A stretch of DNA of 64,000 nt. Origin: Longimycelium tulufanense. GTDB lineage: Bacteria; Actinomycetota; Actinomycetes; Mycobacteriales; Pseudonocardiaceae. Made by a program: the position numbers and the translations under genes. The DNA is taken from assembly GCF_014645795.1 (NCBI RefSeq), contig NZ_BMMK01000024.1, positions 1 to 64,000 on the forward strand, read 5' to 3'. Below the pieces are notes generated by a model. The model had not been told where the DNA came from. It was given only the letters and a program-made list of their open reading frames with translations, and made no database searches. This document shows, in pieces, positions 7,921 through 16,250 of the stretch (its first letter is position 1; each line of letters begins with the position of its first letter).

Positions 7921-9138
7921 GTGTCCAGAGTGGACGCAGTGCAAATGGGCGCGAGCGGCGGGCCCGAGCTCGCCGCCACGGGACACGGTCTCGTCGAGTT
8001 GGTCCGCTCGGCGGGGCGGGACGACGTGCTGGTGCACGACGCCGGTGGGCCGACCGAAACCTTGGTCCGTCCGGGTGAAATCCTGGTTCCGGAGGACCGG
8101 TTGGGCGCGGCCATGGAACGGTTGGACCGTTGGGTGGACCGGGTACAGACCTCCACCGAGCTCCGGTTCGCCCGCCTGGTGCTGCGGCCCGCGGAACGGG
8201 CGCAGTGCGTGCGGATCGTCTCCGAGGAGGCGGACGAGATTCCGTTGGCCGCGAACCACGTCCACCTGGGCGGCCCGGCCATGGTCGGCTCGCCCATCGT
8301 GTTCGGTACCCCGATCGTGTTCGGTACCGGGGCGGAACCCACACCTGCCCCGGCACTTCCCCCGCCCACGGATGTGGTGTGGGAGCCCAGGATCACGGTG
8401 GCGGTGCTGGACACCGGGCTCGACCCGCACCCGTGGTTCGCCGCGCGGCCGTGGTTCTCCGACCAGGGCCTGTCGCCGGAGCAACTGGACGCCGACGGTG
8501 ATGCGTGCCAGGACTGGCAGGCCGGGCACGGGACGTTCGTCGCCGGTGTGGTGTTGCAGGGTGCGCCCGGCGCCGTGATCCGGCACCACCGCGTGCTGAC
8601 CTCCACCGGTGTCAGCGATGACGTGACGGTCGCGGCCGGGCTGAGCCGGGTCCGGCGGGCCGCCGCGCAGGCCGGCGAGCACGTCGACGTGGTCCTGTTG
8701 TCCTCCGGCTGCTTCACCCCGGACAACACCTGTCCATCCTTGCTGCGACGGGAGATCCTGGCCTACGAGGACTCGGTGGTCGTGGTGGCGGCCGGTAACC
8801 TGGGAACCTCGCGGCCGTTCTGGCCCGCGGCCCTGCCGGAGGTGGTGGCCGTGGCGGCCACCGGGCCCGACGGCGCGCTCGCGTCGTTCTCCAACCGCGG
8901 CGAGTGGGTGGACGCGGCCGCGCCCGGTGTCGATGTGGCGAGCTGCTTCGTGCAACTCCAGTCGGCGCAGGAGTTCGCGCCGGGCACCGAGCCACGCCGG
9001 TTCGGCTACGCGCGGTGGAGCGGCACCTCCTTTGCCGCTCCCTGGGTCGCGGCGGAGGCGGCGGTCGCGCGCTGGGCCGGCCTGTCCGCGAAGAGCGCGC
9101 GCACGCACGCCGAGGCCGAGTTTCCCGTGCCACCGTGA
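7921..9138 (+). CDS. Subtilisin-like serine protease without signal peptide
   Basis: About 405 residues if read from GTG 7921; GTG 7930, GTG 7939 and ATG 7945 are also possible. Residues 1-140 form a domain I do not recognise, ending in a linker with a tandem 'PIVFGTPIVFGT' duplication and a Pro-rich spacer. The rest is a complete S8 domain with Asp164 ('VAVLDTGLD'), His203 ('GHGTFVAGV'), an oxyanion region 'VVVAAGNLG' and Ser370 ('SGTSFAAP'). No signal peptide or membrane segment is seen, so it should act inside the cell. Its stop overlaps a possible GTG of the sigma-factor gene. It is the first gene of the four-gene CHAT operon. Confidence 0.88.
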   Translation: MSRVDAVQMGASGGPELAATGHGLVELVRSAGRDDVLVHDAGGPTETLVRPGEILVPEDRLGAAMERLDRWVDRVQTSTELRFARLVLRPAERAQCVRIVSEEADEIPLAANHVHLGGPAMVGSPIVFGTPIVFGTGAEPTPAPALPPPTDVVWEPRITVAVLDTGLDPHPWFAARPWFSDQGLSPEQLDADGDACQDWQAGHGTFVAGVVLQGAPGAVIRHHRVLTSTGVSDDVTVAAGLSRVRRAAAQAGEHVDVVLLSSGCFTPDNTCPSLLRREILAYEDSVVVVAAGNLGTSRPFWPAALPEVVAVAATGPDGALASFSNRGEWVDAAAPGVDVASCFVQLQSAQEFAPGTEPRRFGYARWSGTSFAAPWVAAEAAVARWAGLSAKSARTHAEAEFPVPP

Positions 9139-9269
9139 ATCGTGGGTGGGTCCGCACCGTCGGGGCCCGGTGGTGGTCACCCACCGCCCGGCCCACACCT
9201 TCGGGTGGGAGCGGCCACCCGCGCGGGCGGTTCGGGGAGCCGGCGCGCGCCGCGGCGTCTCCCACGCTC

Positions 9270-9884
9270 GTGACTGATCACGCGAAACCTGTTGGGGTGC
9301 AGCGCGACGCGGAGGTGCGGGCACTCGTGGCCGCCGCGGTCGCGGACGAGCCAGGCGCCTGGCGGTGCCTGGTGTTGCGGTTCACGGACCTGGTCTGGAC
9401 GGTGGCACGCGGACACTGCGCGGACCCGGCCGACGCCGACGACGTGTGCCAGGTGGTCTGGCTGAAGCTGGCACAACACCTGCCGTCGCTGCGGGATCCC
9501 GCGCGGTTGCCGGCGTGGCTGGTGACCGTGACCCGGCGGGAGGCACGCCGTGCCGCGGCCCTGCGGCGGCGCGAGCAGCCGTGGGACTTCGGGGACGCGG
9601 TCGGGGCGGAACCGGGCCCGGAGGAGCGGGTGTTACGGGACGAGCGCGAGATCGCGCTGTGGCGGGTGTTCCAGCGGCTTCCCGAACGCTGCCAACAACT
9701 GCTGCGACTACTTGCGGTCACCCCCACCGTGAGTTACGCCGATCTGGCGAACGCGGTAGACCGACCGGTGGGAAGTGTGGGTCCCACCCGGACCCGTTGC
9801 CTGCGTGTCCTGGCGGACCTGTTGGCGGAGGCGGGTTTGCTGGACACGGCCACGAGTGTCGGCAGGGCGGAGGTCGTCCGGTGA
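9270..9884 (+). CDS. ECF-like RNA polymerase sigma factor
   Basis: A 204-residue sigma-70 family protein from GTG 9270. Region 2 is 'LVLRFTDLVWTVARGHCA' to 'DADDVCQVVWLKLAQHL', with the '-RLPAWLVTVTRREARR' helix; region 4 runs from 'LPERCQQLLRLL' through 'SYADLANAVDRPVGSVGPTR'. An in-frame GTG at 9135, overlapping the protease stop (GTGA), would add 45 low-complexity residues and cannot be excluded. Its stop overlaps the next ATG (TGATG). There is no transmembrane anti-sigma gene nearby, so control must come from something else, plausibly the proteases or the small protein encoded beside it. Confidence 0.88.
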   Translation: MTDHAKPVGVQRDAEVRALVAAAVADEPGAWRCLVLRFTDLVWTVARGHCADPADADDVCQVVWLKLAQHLPSLRDPARLPAWLVTVTRREARRAAALRRREQPWDFGDAVGAEPGPEERVLRDEREIALWRVFQRLPERCQQLLRLLAVTPTVSYADLANAVDRPVGSVGPTRTRCLRVLADLLAEAGLLDTATSVGRAEVVR

Positions 9885-10324
9885 TGGACTCGTTCCGGGA
9901 GCTGATGGACCTGCTGCGCCGCGTGGACCCGGTGCCCGAGCGGGTGCGCGGGTTCGCTGTCGAGGCACGCGACATGGCGTCCCGGTGGGATGGATCCACC
10001 GGGCTGAGCCTGGTGTCCGACACCGCGCTCGCGCCGCCGCCCGGGGTGCGCTCCGGCTCCGCCACCCGGCACCTGGAGTTCGCCGGAGCCGGTCTGGGGC
10101 TGGTGGTTCAGCTCGTGGCCGACGGTGTGGAGCGGCTGACGCTGGTCGGCCTGGTGGTGCCACCGTCGATCGAGGTCGAGGTGCGGTACCCCACCGGTTC
10201 GTCGCGGGTGCTGGCGGACGGGCAGGGCGGGTTCCGGATGACCGGTGTTCCGGCCGGACCGTTGAGCTTCGCGCTACACCCCGAGGGTGCGCAGGCGGTC
10301 GCGACGGAGTGGCTGGTGGGGTAG
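9884..10324 (+). CDS. Small beta-rich protein of the sigma-CHAT operon, function unknown
   Basis: A 146-residue protein starting at ATG 9884, overlapping the sigma stop. The first 35 residues look helical ('FRELMDLLRRVDPVPERVR'). The rest alternates short strands, with 'LVGLVVPPSIEVEVRYP' and 'DGQGGFRMTGVPAGPLSFAL', the pattern of a carboxypeptidase-regulatory-like or Ig-type beta sandwich. No enzyme motif, signal peptide or zinc ligands are seen. Its place between the sigma factor and the CHAT protease makes it a candidate anti-sigma, adaptor or protease substrate; that is inference from position only. Confidence 0.75.
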   Translation: MDSFRELMDLLRRVDPVPERVRGFAVEARDMASRWDGSTGLSLVSDTALAPPPGVRSGSATRHLEFAGAGLGLVVQLVADGVERLTLVGLVVPPSIEVEVRYPTGSSRVLADGQGGFRMTGVPAGPLSFALHPEGAQAVATEWLVG

Positions 10325-12960
10325 TGCCCACCCAAGATCTGCCTGCAGGGCCGGACGTCGGCACCGAAGAGCTGTTTGCAGGCTCGAGCGTGAGCACGGT
10401 GGACCGGCTGCGCGCCGACGCCGTCCGTGCACCCGACGCGGTCCTCGATCGATTGGCCGCCATCCGGGGCACCCGCGACGTCGCGTCATATGTCGCGGCG
10501 TGCCACACGGCGAGCATCGCGCACGCAGAGCGGGGCGATGCTCACTCGGCGCTTGTCCAGGCCCGGTCCGGCTTGGCGATGGCTCGGCGTGCTGGGCTCA
10601 CCGAGTACCTCCCAGAATTCCAGTTCGTCCTTGCCTGGCTGGATCTCGAGCGGGGCGCCAGCGTCGCCTGCCTGGCCCGGCTGGCCGCCGTACGGGAGGC
10701 GTTGGGCGGTGCGGAACCTGCCCGTGCGCGCTGCCTGCGGGGCCTGAGTCTGAGCACGCGTGGGCGGCACGCTGATGCCGTCGTCGAGTTCTCCGCCGCA
10801 ATAGGCCAATTGGCCGACGATCCCTGGTGGCGCGCGAACGCCCTGACTGGACGCGGGGTTGCCCTCGGCTACCGGGGCCGGTGCGACGACGCACTGGCTG
10901 ACCTCGCCGCTGCCCGGGCCCTGTGGCAGGAGTTGGGGCAGCCCCGGCGGGCCGCGGCCTGCCTGCACAACAGCGGTTACGCTGCCCTCCTCGCGGGTGA
11001 CGTGCCCCGCGCGCTGGCGTTGTTCGACGCCGCGGCCGAAGCCGGGGTGGATTCGACGCTGTGGCCGGAGAGCCTGGTCGACCGTGCCGAGGCGTTGCAG
11101 CTTGCCGGACTCGTGCGCCCGGCGATGGACGCGTTGCAGCGCGCCTGGAACACCTTGCTCTCTTGCGGGCGGGAAGCGAAGGCGGCCGAAGCCCGGTTGA
11201 GTCTCGCCCGGTGCGCGTTACGCGCGGGTGAGCCGGAGATCGGCTTCGAAGCAGCCACGCAGGCATGGCGGCTCTTTCGCGACCAGCGACGGCCCGCCTG
11301 GGCCGCTCTGGCGCGTGCCGTGCGTGCGCAGGCGGCGCTTGGCACGGGATGTCCGCGGGCGCTCACAGGCGTTGTGCGCACGGCACGTGAATGCGCGAGC
11401 CACGGCTGGTACCTGGCCAGCGCCGAGCTACGCGTGGCGGGTGCCGTTGCCGCGATCCGGGCAGGTCGGGCACCAATGGCCAGGCGGCTGCTGGCCGAGA
11501 CCACGACGCGGACGGCAACCGTCCTGGAGCGGCTCGTCGCGTGGCGTGCCAAGGCGACACTGGCGCGGCTGGCGGGCGAGCGGGCGCGCGTTCTCCGGGC
11601 GGCACGGAACGGCCTGCGGCTCCTCATCGAGGAACTGCCGATGCTCGGTGCGTACGAGACGCCGGCGCTCCTGACCGAGATCGCGCGGGAACTGACGAGT
11701 CTCGCACTGGACCAGCTGCTCCACGGCGAGCGGATCGACACCACGTCTGTCCTGAGGTGGGCAGAGTGGCAGCGGGTCGGCTCGAGCGTCCCGGCCCGGT
11801 CCTGGCCGGACGATCCGGAGCTGGCCACCGCGCTTGCCGCTCTTCGCGCTGCGGTGGTGGAGACGAAGACTGGCACGGGCCGCGGATCGACGCGGGCGGT
11901 GCAGCGCTGCGAGCAGCGGGTGCGGCGTCGTGTGCTGGCGACACCCGCCCTTCGGGCACGTTGGGAGCCGTTGTCCACCCGGGCACTCCGGGAACGGCTG
12001 GGTCGGGCGGTTCTGCTCCTCTTCTTCACCCATCGCGACGTTCTTTACCGAGTGTCCTTCATGGATGGTAAGGCTCAGGTGCGGTCGATGGGTACTAGGG
12101 CGAGCGTTTCGAAGCAGGTCCACGCGCTCTGGTTCTTCCTGGCTCATCCTGCCTTTGGGCGTCAAGGATCTTTGTGTGACGCTGTTGCTTCTGCTGGCGA
12201 GAAGCTGGCGCGTGACCTGGAAGCCCTGCTCCTGGCCGGCCTCGGTGAACGACTGGGTGACCGCCCCTTCGTGATCGTTCCCAGCGCGCCGCTACAGGAT
12301 CTGTCCTGGTCCGCATTGCCAACCTGCCGATCCCGTGCCATCAGCGTCGCACCAACGGTCACAAGCTGGCTTTGTGCCGCGGATCCTCCTACGAGGTGTC
12401 CCCAGACCGAACGCTCGATCTGGGTATGCGGCCCCAGACTGCCGGGAGCAAACAAAGAGACACGTGACCTCTACCAACGATACGGCGGGATTCTCTGTAC
12501 ACCACCCGAATCCACAGTGGACTCCGTGCTCCGGCTTGCCGAGGGCGCGGACGTCCTTCACCTTGCGGCACACGGTCGGTTCCGCGCGGACCAGCCGCTC
12601 TTCTCCAGCATCGACCTGGTCGATGGTCCGCTTCACGCCTACGACCTACGCCGGCTGCGGAATCCGCCACGTCTCGTCGTGCTCTCGGCGTGTGAGGCCG
12701 GTGCCACCGGCATCGGCCACGGCGAGGACCTGCTGGGCCTGGCATCGGCCCTGCTGGCGGCCGGGACCCGGACGCTCATCGCCAGCGTGCTGCCGGTGCC
12801 CGACGATCGGGCGCCGCGCCTGATGAGCAGGCTGCATCAGGAGTTGCGGTCCGGCCGGTCACCGGCGGCCGCGCTGGCCGCGGCCCAGGCGGTCCACGGA
12901 CACCTGGGCTTCCAGTGCTTCGGGGACGGCGTCAGCGCCGCAGCTTCTTCAGACGGCTGA
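10324..12960 (+). CDS. TPR-CHAT caspase-like protease
   Basis: An 878-residue protein from GTG 10324, which overlaps the TAG of the preceding gene. Residues about 40-450 are helical tetratricopeptide-like repeats ('AIGQLADDPWWRANALTGRG', 'AAACLHNSGYAALLAGDVPR'). A linker leads to a C-terminal CHAT domain (caspase HetF associated with TPRs) with catalytic His750 in 'VLHLAAHGRF' and Cys790 in 'VVLSACEAGATG'. Both catalytic residues are present, so a working peptidase is likely. CHAT proteins act as effectors or signalling proteases, for example in type III-E CRISPR. The last 29 bases overlap the convergent aminotransferase gene. Confidence 0.93.
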   Translation: MPTQDLPAGPDVGTEELFAGSSVSTVDRLRADAVRAPDAVLDRLAAIRGTRDVASYVAACHTASIAHAERGDAHSALVQARSGLAMARRAGLTEYLPEFQFVLAWLDLERGASVACLARLAAVREALGGAEPARARCLRGLSLSTRGRHADAVVEFSAAIGQLADDPWWRANALTGRGVALGYRGRCDDALADLAAARALWQELGQPRRAAACLHNSGYAALLAGDVPRALALFDAAAEAGVDSTLWPESLVDRAEALQLAGLVRPAMDALQRAWNTLLSCGREAKAAEARLSLARCALRAGEPEIGFEAATQAWRLFRDQRRPAWAALARAVRAQAALGTGCPRALTGVVRTARECASHGWYLASAELRVAGAVAAIRAGRAPMARRLLAETTTRTATVLERLVAWRAKATLARLAGERARVLRAARNGLRLLIEELPMLGAYETPALLTEIARELTSLALDQLLHGERIDTTSVLRWAEWQRVGSSVPARSWPDDPELATALAALRAAVVETKTGTGRGSTRAVQRCEQRVRRRVLATPALRARWEPLSTRALRERLGRAVLLLFFTHRDVLYRVSFMDGKAQVRSMGTRASVSKQVHALWFFLAHPAFGRQGSLCDAVASAGEKLARDLEALLLAGLGERLGDRPFVIVPSAPLQDLSWSALPTCRSRAISVAPTVTSWLCAADPPTRCPQTERSIWVCGPRLPGANKETRDLYQRYGGILCTPPESTVDSVLRLAEGADVLHLAAHGRFRADQPLFSSIDLVDGPLHAYDLRRLRNPPRLVVLSACEAGATGIGHGEDLLGLASALLAAGTRTLIASVLPVPDDRAPRLMSRLHQELRSGRSPAAALAAAQAVHGHLGFQCFGDGVSAAASSDG

Positions 12961-14107
12961 TCGCCTCCGCCAGCACCTCGTCGCGCTTGCAGAAGGCGAA
13001 CCGCACCAGGTGCCGCCAGCGTTCGGGCTGGTCGGTGAAGACCTGGATCGGCACCGCGGCGACCCCGGCCAGCTCCGGGAGCTGCCGGCAGAACTCCTCG
13101 CCGTCGGTGAAGCCGAGCGGCCGGATGTCGGCGCACACGAAGTAGGTGCCGTCGCTGCGGCGTACCCCGAAACCCACCTCGGCGAGGCCCTCGGCGAGCC
13201 GGTGTTGCTTCGCGGCCAGCGAGTCCCGCAGCTCGGCGACCCAGGGGAGCTCCCGCCGCAGCCCGTACGCCACGGCGTGCTGCAACGGGCCCGGGCCGAC
13301 GAACGTGAGGAACTGCTTGGCGGCCCGCACCGCCGCCACCAGCTCGGCCGGGCCGGTGGCCCAGCCGACCTTCCAGCCGGTGAGGCTGAACATCTTGCCC
13401 GCGCTGGAGATGGACAACGTCCGCTCGGCCATGCCGGGCAGCGTGGCCAGCGGGATGTGCTCCGCCGGCGCGAAGGCGAGGTGCTCGTACACCTCGTCGG
13501 TGATGACGAGCAGGTCGTGCTCACGGGCGACCTCGGCGAGCTCGGTCAGCTCCTGCCGCGTGAACACGGTGCCGCACGGGTTGTGCGGCGAGTTGACCAC
13601 GATGGCGCGGGTTCGGGGCCCCATCGCGGCCCGAAGGGCCACGAGGTCGAGGCCGAACCGGCCGGTCTCCGGGTCCTCGGCCAGCGGCACGCTCCGTCGG
13701 CTCGCCCCGGCCATGGCCACGGCGGCCGCGTAGGAGTCGTAGTAGGGCTCGATGAGCACAACCTCGTCCCCGGGCTCGACGAGGCCGAGCAGCGCGGCGG
13801 CGATGGCCTCGGTCGCCCCGACGGTGATCAGCACCTGCGTGTCCGGATCGAGGTCGATGCCGTAGTGGGCGCGCTGGTGCTCGGCCACGGCCTGCCGCAG
13901 CGCCGGCACGCCCGGCCCGGGCGCGTACTGGTTCATCCCGCCCAGCACCGCGGCGTTGGCCTCGTCCAGCATGCGAGGCGGGCCGTCGGTGTCCGGAAAG
14001 CCCTGGCCCAGGTTGACCGAGCCGGTGCGGTGGGCCAGTGCCGTCATCTCCGCGAAGATCGTCGCGGTGAACGGCCGGAGCCTGCTCGTCAGCGGCGGGG
14101 TACGCAC
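12932..14107 (-). CDS. dapC: PLP-dependent aminotransferase, DapC type
   Basis: A 391-residue class I aminotransferase. It has 'NLGQGFPD' near the N-terminus, 'TVGATEAIAAAL', 'NSPHNPCG', 'ITDEVYEHL', the PLP lysine in 'ISSAGKMFSLTGWKVGW' and a late 'LVRFAFCKRDE'. This pattern matches actinobacterial N-succinyldiaminopimelate aminotransferases (like Rv0858c) in lysine and peptidoglycan precursor synthesis, though related KAT/methionine aminotransferases look similar. GTG 14107 gives the N-terminus usual for the family; ATG 14140 is possible. It overlaps the CHAT gene end-to-end by 29 bases. Confidence 0.85.
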   Translation of the reverse strand: MRTPPLTSRLRPFTATIFAEMTALAHRTGSVNLGQGFPDTDGPPRMLDEANAAVLGGMNQYAPGPGVPALRQAVAEHQRAHYGIDLDPDTQVLITVGATEAIAAALLGLVEPGDEVVLIEPYYDSYAAAVAMAGASRRSVPLAEDPETGRFGLDLVALRAAMGPRTRAIVVNSPHNPCGTVFTRQELTELAEVAREHDLLVITDEVYEHLAFAPAEHIPLATLPGMAERTLSISSAGKMFSLTGWKVGWATGPAELVAAVRAAKQFLTFVGPGPLQHAVAYGLRRELPWVAELRDSLAAKQHRLAEGLAEVGFGVRRSDGTYFVCADIRPLGFTDGEEFCRQLPELAGVAAVPIQVFTDQPERWRHLVRFAFCKRDEVLAEAISRLKKLRR

Positions 14108-14166
14108 AGAGAGCGATCCTGCCACGCTCCGGCGGCCCATGGCCGGATCGGGTGAGAATCGACGCC

Positions 14167-15426
14167 GTGCACCAGCTCACGGCGGCGGAGGTAGACAAGC
14201 GGCGCGGCCTGCGCCGGATGAAGCTGGTCGCCACCGGCTTCCTGCTCGGCGCGACGGTCATCTACGCGCTGGCCAGGTGGCAGGAGGCGGCCGGCGCCCC
14301 GGCCTGGGTCGGCTACCTGCGGGCGGCCGCCGAGGCGGGCATGGTCGGCGCGCTGGCCGACTGGTTCGCGGTCACGGCGTTGTTCCGCCGGCCGCTGGGC
14401 CTGCCCATCCCGCACACCGCCATCATCCCGACCCGCAAGGACGCCCTGGGGCGCAACCTGGGCGACTTCGTGGGCGCCAACTTCCTGGCCGAACCCGTGG
14501 TGCGGGACAAGCTGCGGCGGGCCGCGGTGGCGCGGCGGCTGGGGACCTGGCTGGCCGAGCCGGCACACGCCGAGCGGGTCACCTCCGAGCTGGCCACGGC
14601 GGTACGCGGCGCGGTGACCGTGCTGCGGGACGAGGACGTGCAGGCCGTGCTGGAGCAGTCCGTGGTGCGCCGGCTCGTCGAGCAGCCGTGGGGACCGCCG
14701 CTGGGCCGGCTGCTGGGTCACGTCTTCGCCGACGGCACCCACCACCGGCTCGTGGACCTGATCTGCGACGAGGCGTACGAGTGGGTGCGCAACAACCACA
14801 TGGCGGTACTGCGGGTGGTTGCCAACCGGGCGCCCTCCTGGTCGCCCCGGTTCGTCGACGAGCTGGTGGCCGACAAGGTCTACGGCGAGGTGCTCTCGTT
14901 CGCGTGGTCGGTCAAGACCGACCCGCACCACCCGATGCGACTGGCGGTGGACAAGTTCCTGGTGGAGTTCGCCGACGACCTGCAGCACGACCCGGACACG
15001 ATCGAGCGCGCCGAGCAGGTGAAGCAGCAGGTCCTGGAGCACCCCGAGGTGCGCAACGCGATCGGCTCGTTCTGGTCCACCGCGAAGCGGATGCTGCTGG
15101 ACGCGGCCGAGGACCCGGGCAGCGAGCTGCGCCGCCGCGTGCGCGACGGGCTGGTCACGCTGGGCCGGCGGATCGACTCCGACCCGGAGTTGCGCGGCAA
15201 GGTGGACGGCTGGCTGGAGGGTGCCGCCACCCACGTCGTGACCAACTACCGCGCCGAGGTCACCGCACTGATCACCGACACCGTGGAGCGCTGGGACGCC
15301 AAGGACACCGCGCGCAAGATCGAGCTGCAGGTCGGGCGGGACCTGCAGTTCATTCGCATCAACGGCACCGTGGTGGGCGCGCTCGCCGGGCTGGTGATCC
15401 ACACCGTGTCCCAGCTCCTGCTGTGA
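14167..15426 (+). CDS. DUF445 family membrane-associated protein
   Basis: A 419-residue protein with a hydrophobic N-terminal helix ('KLVATGFLLGATVIYALARW'), the family signature 'GALADWFAVTALFRRPLGLP' with 'HTAIIPTRKD', a long helical middle and a C-terminal membrane segment 'TVVGALAGLVIHTVSQLLL'. This is the DUF445/YjiN family, whose function is not established. A GAGAAT hexamer ends seven bases before GTG 14167, so a leaderless start there is preferred to GTG 14152. It is divergent from the aminotransferase gene. Confidence 0.9.
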   Translation: MHQLTAAEVDKRRGLRRMKLVATGFLLGATVIYALARWQEAAGAPAWVGYLRAAAEAGMVGALADWFAVTALFRRPLGLPIPHTAIIPTRKDALGRNLGDFVGANFLAEPVVRDKLRRAAVARRLGTWLAEPAHAERVTSELATAVRGAVTVLRDEDVQAVLEQSVVRRLVEQPWGPPLGRLLGHVFADGTHHRLVDLICDEAYEWVRNNHMAVLRVVANRAPSWSPRFVDELVADKVYGEVLSFAWSVKTDPHHPMRLAVDKFLVEFADDLQHDPDTIERAEQVKQQVLEHPEVRNAIGSFWSTAKRMLLDAAEDPGSELRRRVRDGLVTLGRRIDSDPELRGKVDGWLEGAATHVVTNYRAEVTALITDTVERWDAKDTARKIELQVGRDLQFIRINGTVVGALAGLVIHTVSQLLL

Positions 15427-15501
15427 GCGCGACCCAGCCGCGGTGGCCGGGCGCGACCCCGGCACCGCGGGTGGGCGTGGCGTTCAACGAGCCGGGTCGG
15501 G

Positions 15502-15566
15502 TTGCTCGGCTCCGGGCTTCGCTGCGCGCCTTACCGGCGCGATGCTCGCTTCGCCCGTCACCTCGC
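15502..15566 (+). repeat. 65-base dispersed repeat, copy 1
   Basis: The segment equals the reverse complement of 51704-51768 at 63 of 65 positions. Its centre contains GCGCGCC-TTACC-GGCGCG, so it can fold on itself. It lies between the DUF445 and CGNR genes and supplies the last two codons and stop of the CGNR gene on the minus strand. Confidence 0.85.
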
Positions 15567-16079
15567 AGCGGCACTCCGGGCGCGTTCCCGCCAGTTGCGT
15601 GCCTTCTCCCGGTTGCCGCAAACGCGCATCGAACACCATGTTCGAGAGCGGTTGCGCGACCGGTCGTAGAACGCGCACTGGCAGTCCTCGGCCGGGCAGA
15701 TCTTGATTCGTGCCCAGTGCCCGGTGAGCACCAGCCGGTAGGCGGCGGCGAGCACCGTGCCGAGCGCGTCGGCCGCGGCGAGCATCGGAACCCCGTCGAG
15801 CAGGTCCATGCGAACCGACCACCGCATGACCTCCAGCGGCGGATGCCCGGAGACGGCCGCGCGTAGCGCATCGCGCACCGGCTGGACCCGGGAGGCACTC
15901 GGCGGTGGGCCGATATTTCGCTGGGCCGCCCAGAGGCGCCAGGAGTCCTCGGCGCTGAGCGTGTCGGTGCGGTGCTCCTCGTCGCGCGTGTTCAGGAAGG
16001 CGAGCACCAGGTCGATGTCCTGTTCGACGTCCCAGTCGGCTAGGGGCTCGACATGGACGCCGGTTACCAGGCCAGTCAC
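15558..16079 (-). CDS. CGNR zinc-finger domain protein
   Basis: About 173 residues from GTG 16079. The N-terminal two-thirds is the ABATE-like stress-associated domain ('DLVLAFLNTRD', 'VRDALRAAVSGHPP'). The C-terminus is the CGNR zinc finger: 'CPAEDCQCAFYDRSRNRSR' followed by 'WCSMRVCGNREKARNW', with four Cys and the Cys-Gly-Asn-Arg motif. These are probable DNA-binding regulators common in actinobacteria; the signal is unknown. The gene's final codons lie inside a dispersed repeat, so its C-terminus may have been set by insertion of that repeat. Confidence 0.88.
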   Translation of the reverse strand: MTGLVTGVHVEPLADWDVEQDIDLVLAFLNTRDEEHRTDTLSAEDSWRLWAAQRNIGPPPSASRVQPVRDALRAAVSGHPPLEVMRWSVRMDLLDGVPMLAAADALGTVLAAAYRLVLTGHWARIKICPAEDCQCAFYDRSRNRSRTWCSMRVCGNREKARNWRERARSAAAR

Positions 16080-16250
16080 AGCACCACTGTAGGGGTGAGG
16101 GGGTCGCCGCGCCCGTGGTAACCGACACATGGTCGAGGCAAGTTTCGCCTGTTCGGGCGTGCCGAAGGCGCTGAGTGCCGGCGGGAGGAAGTCGATACGC
16201 CGCTCGGTGTACGCCGATCCCGGGCTGACCAGCCCGGGATCGGGCGCGTA

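Noticed and set aside
10324-12960. CHAT gene as part of a type III-E CRISPR locus
   Set aside because: No Cas7-11 fusion, Csx30/31 or CRISPR repeat is present nearby; only the regulatory logic is comparable.
13956-15866. 636-codon open frame on the plus strand
   Set aside because: Out-of-frame shadow of the DUF445 gene and antisense to the CGNR gene.
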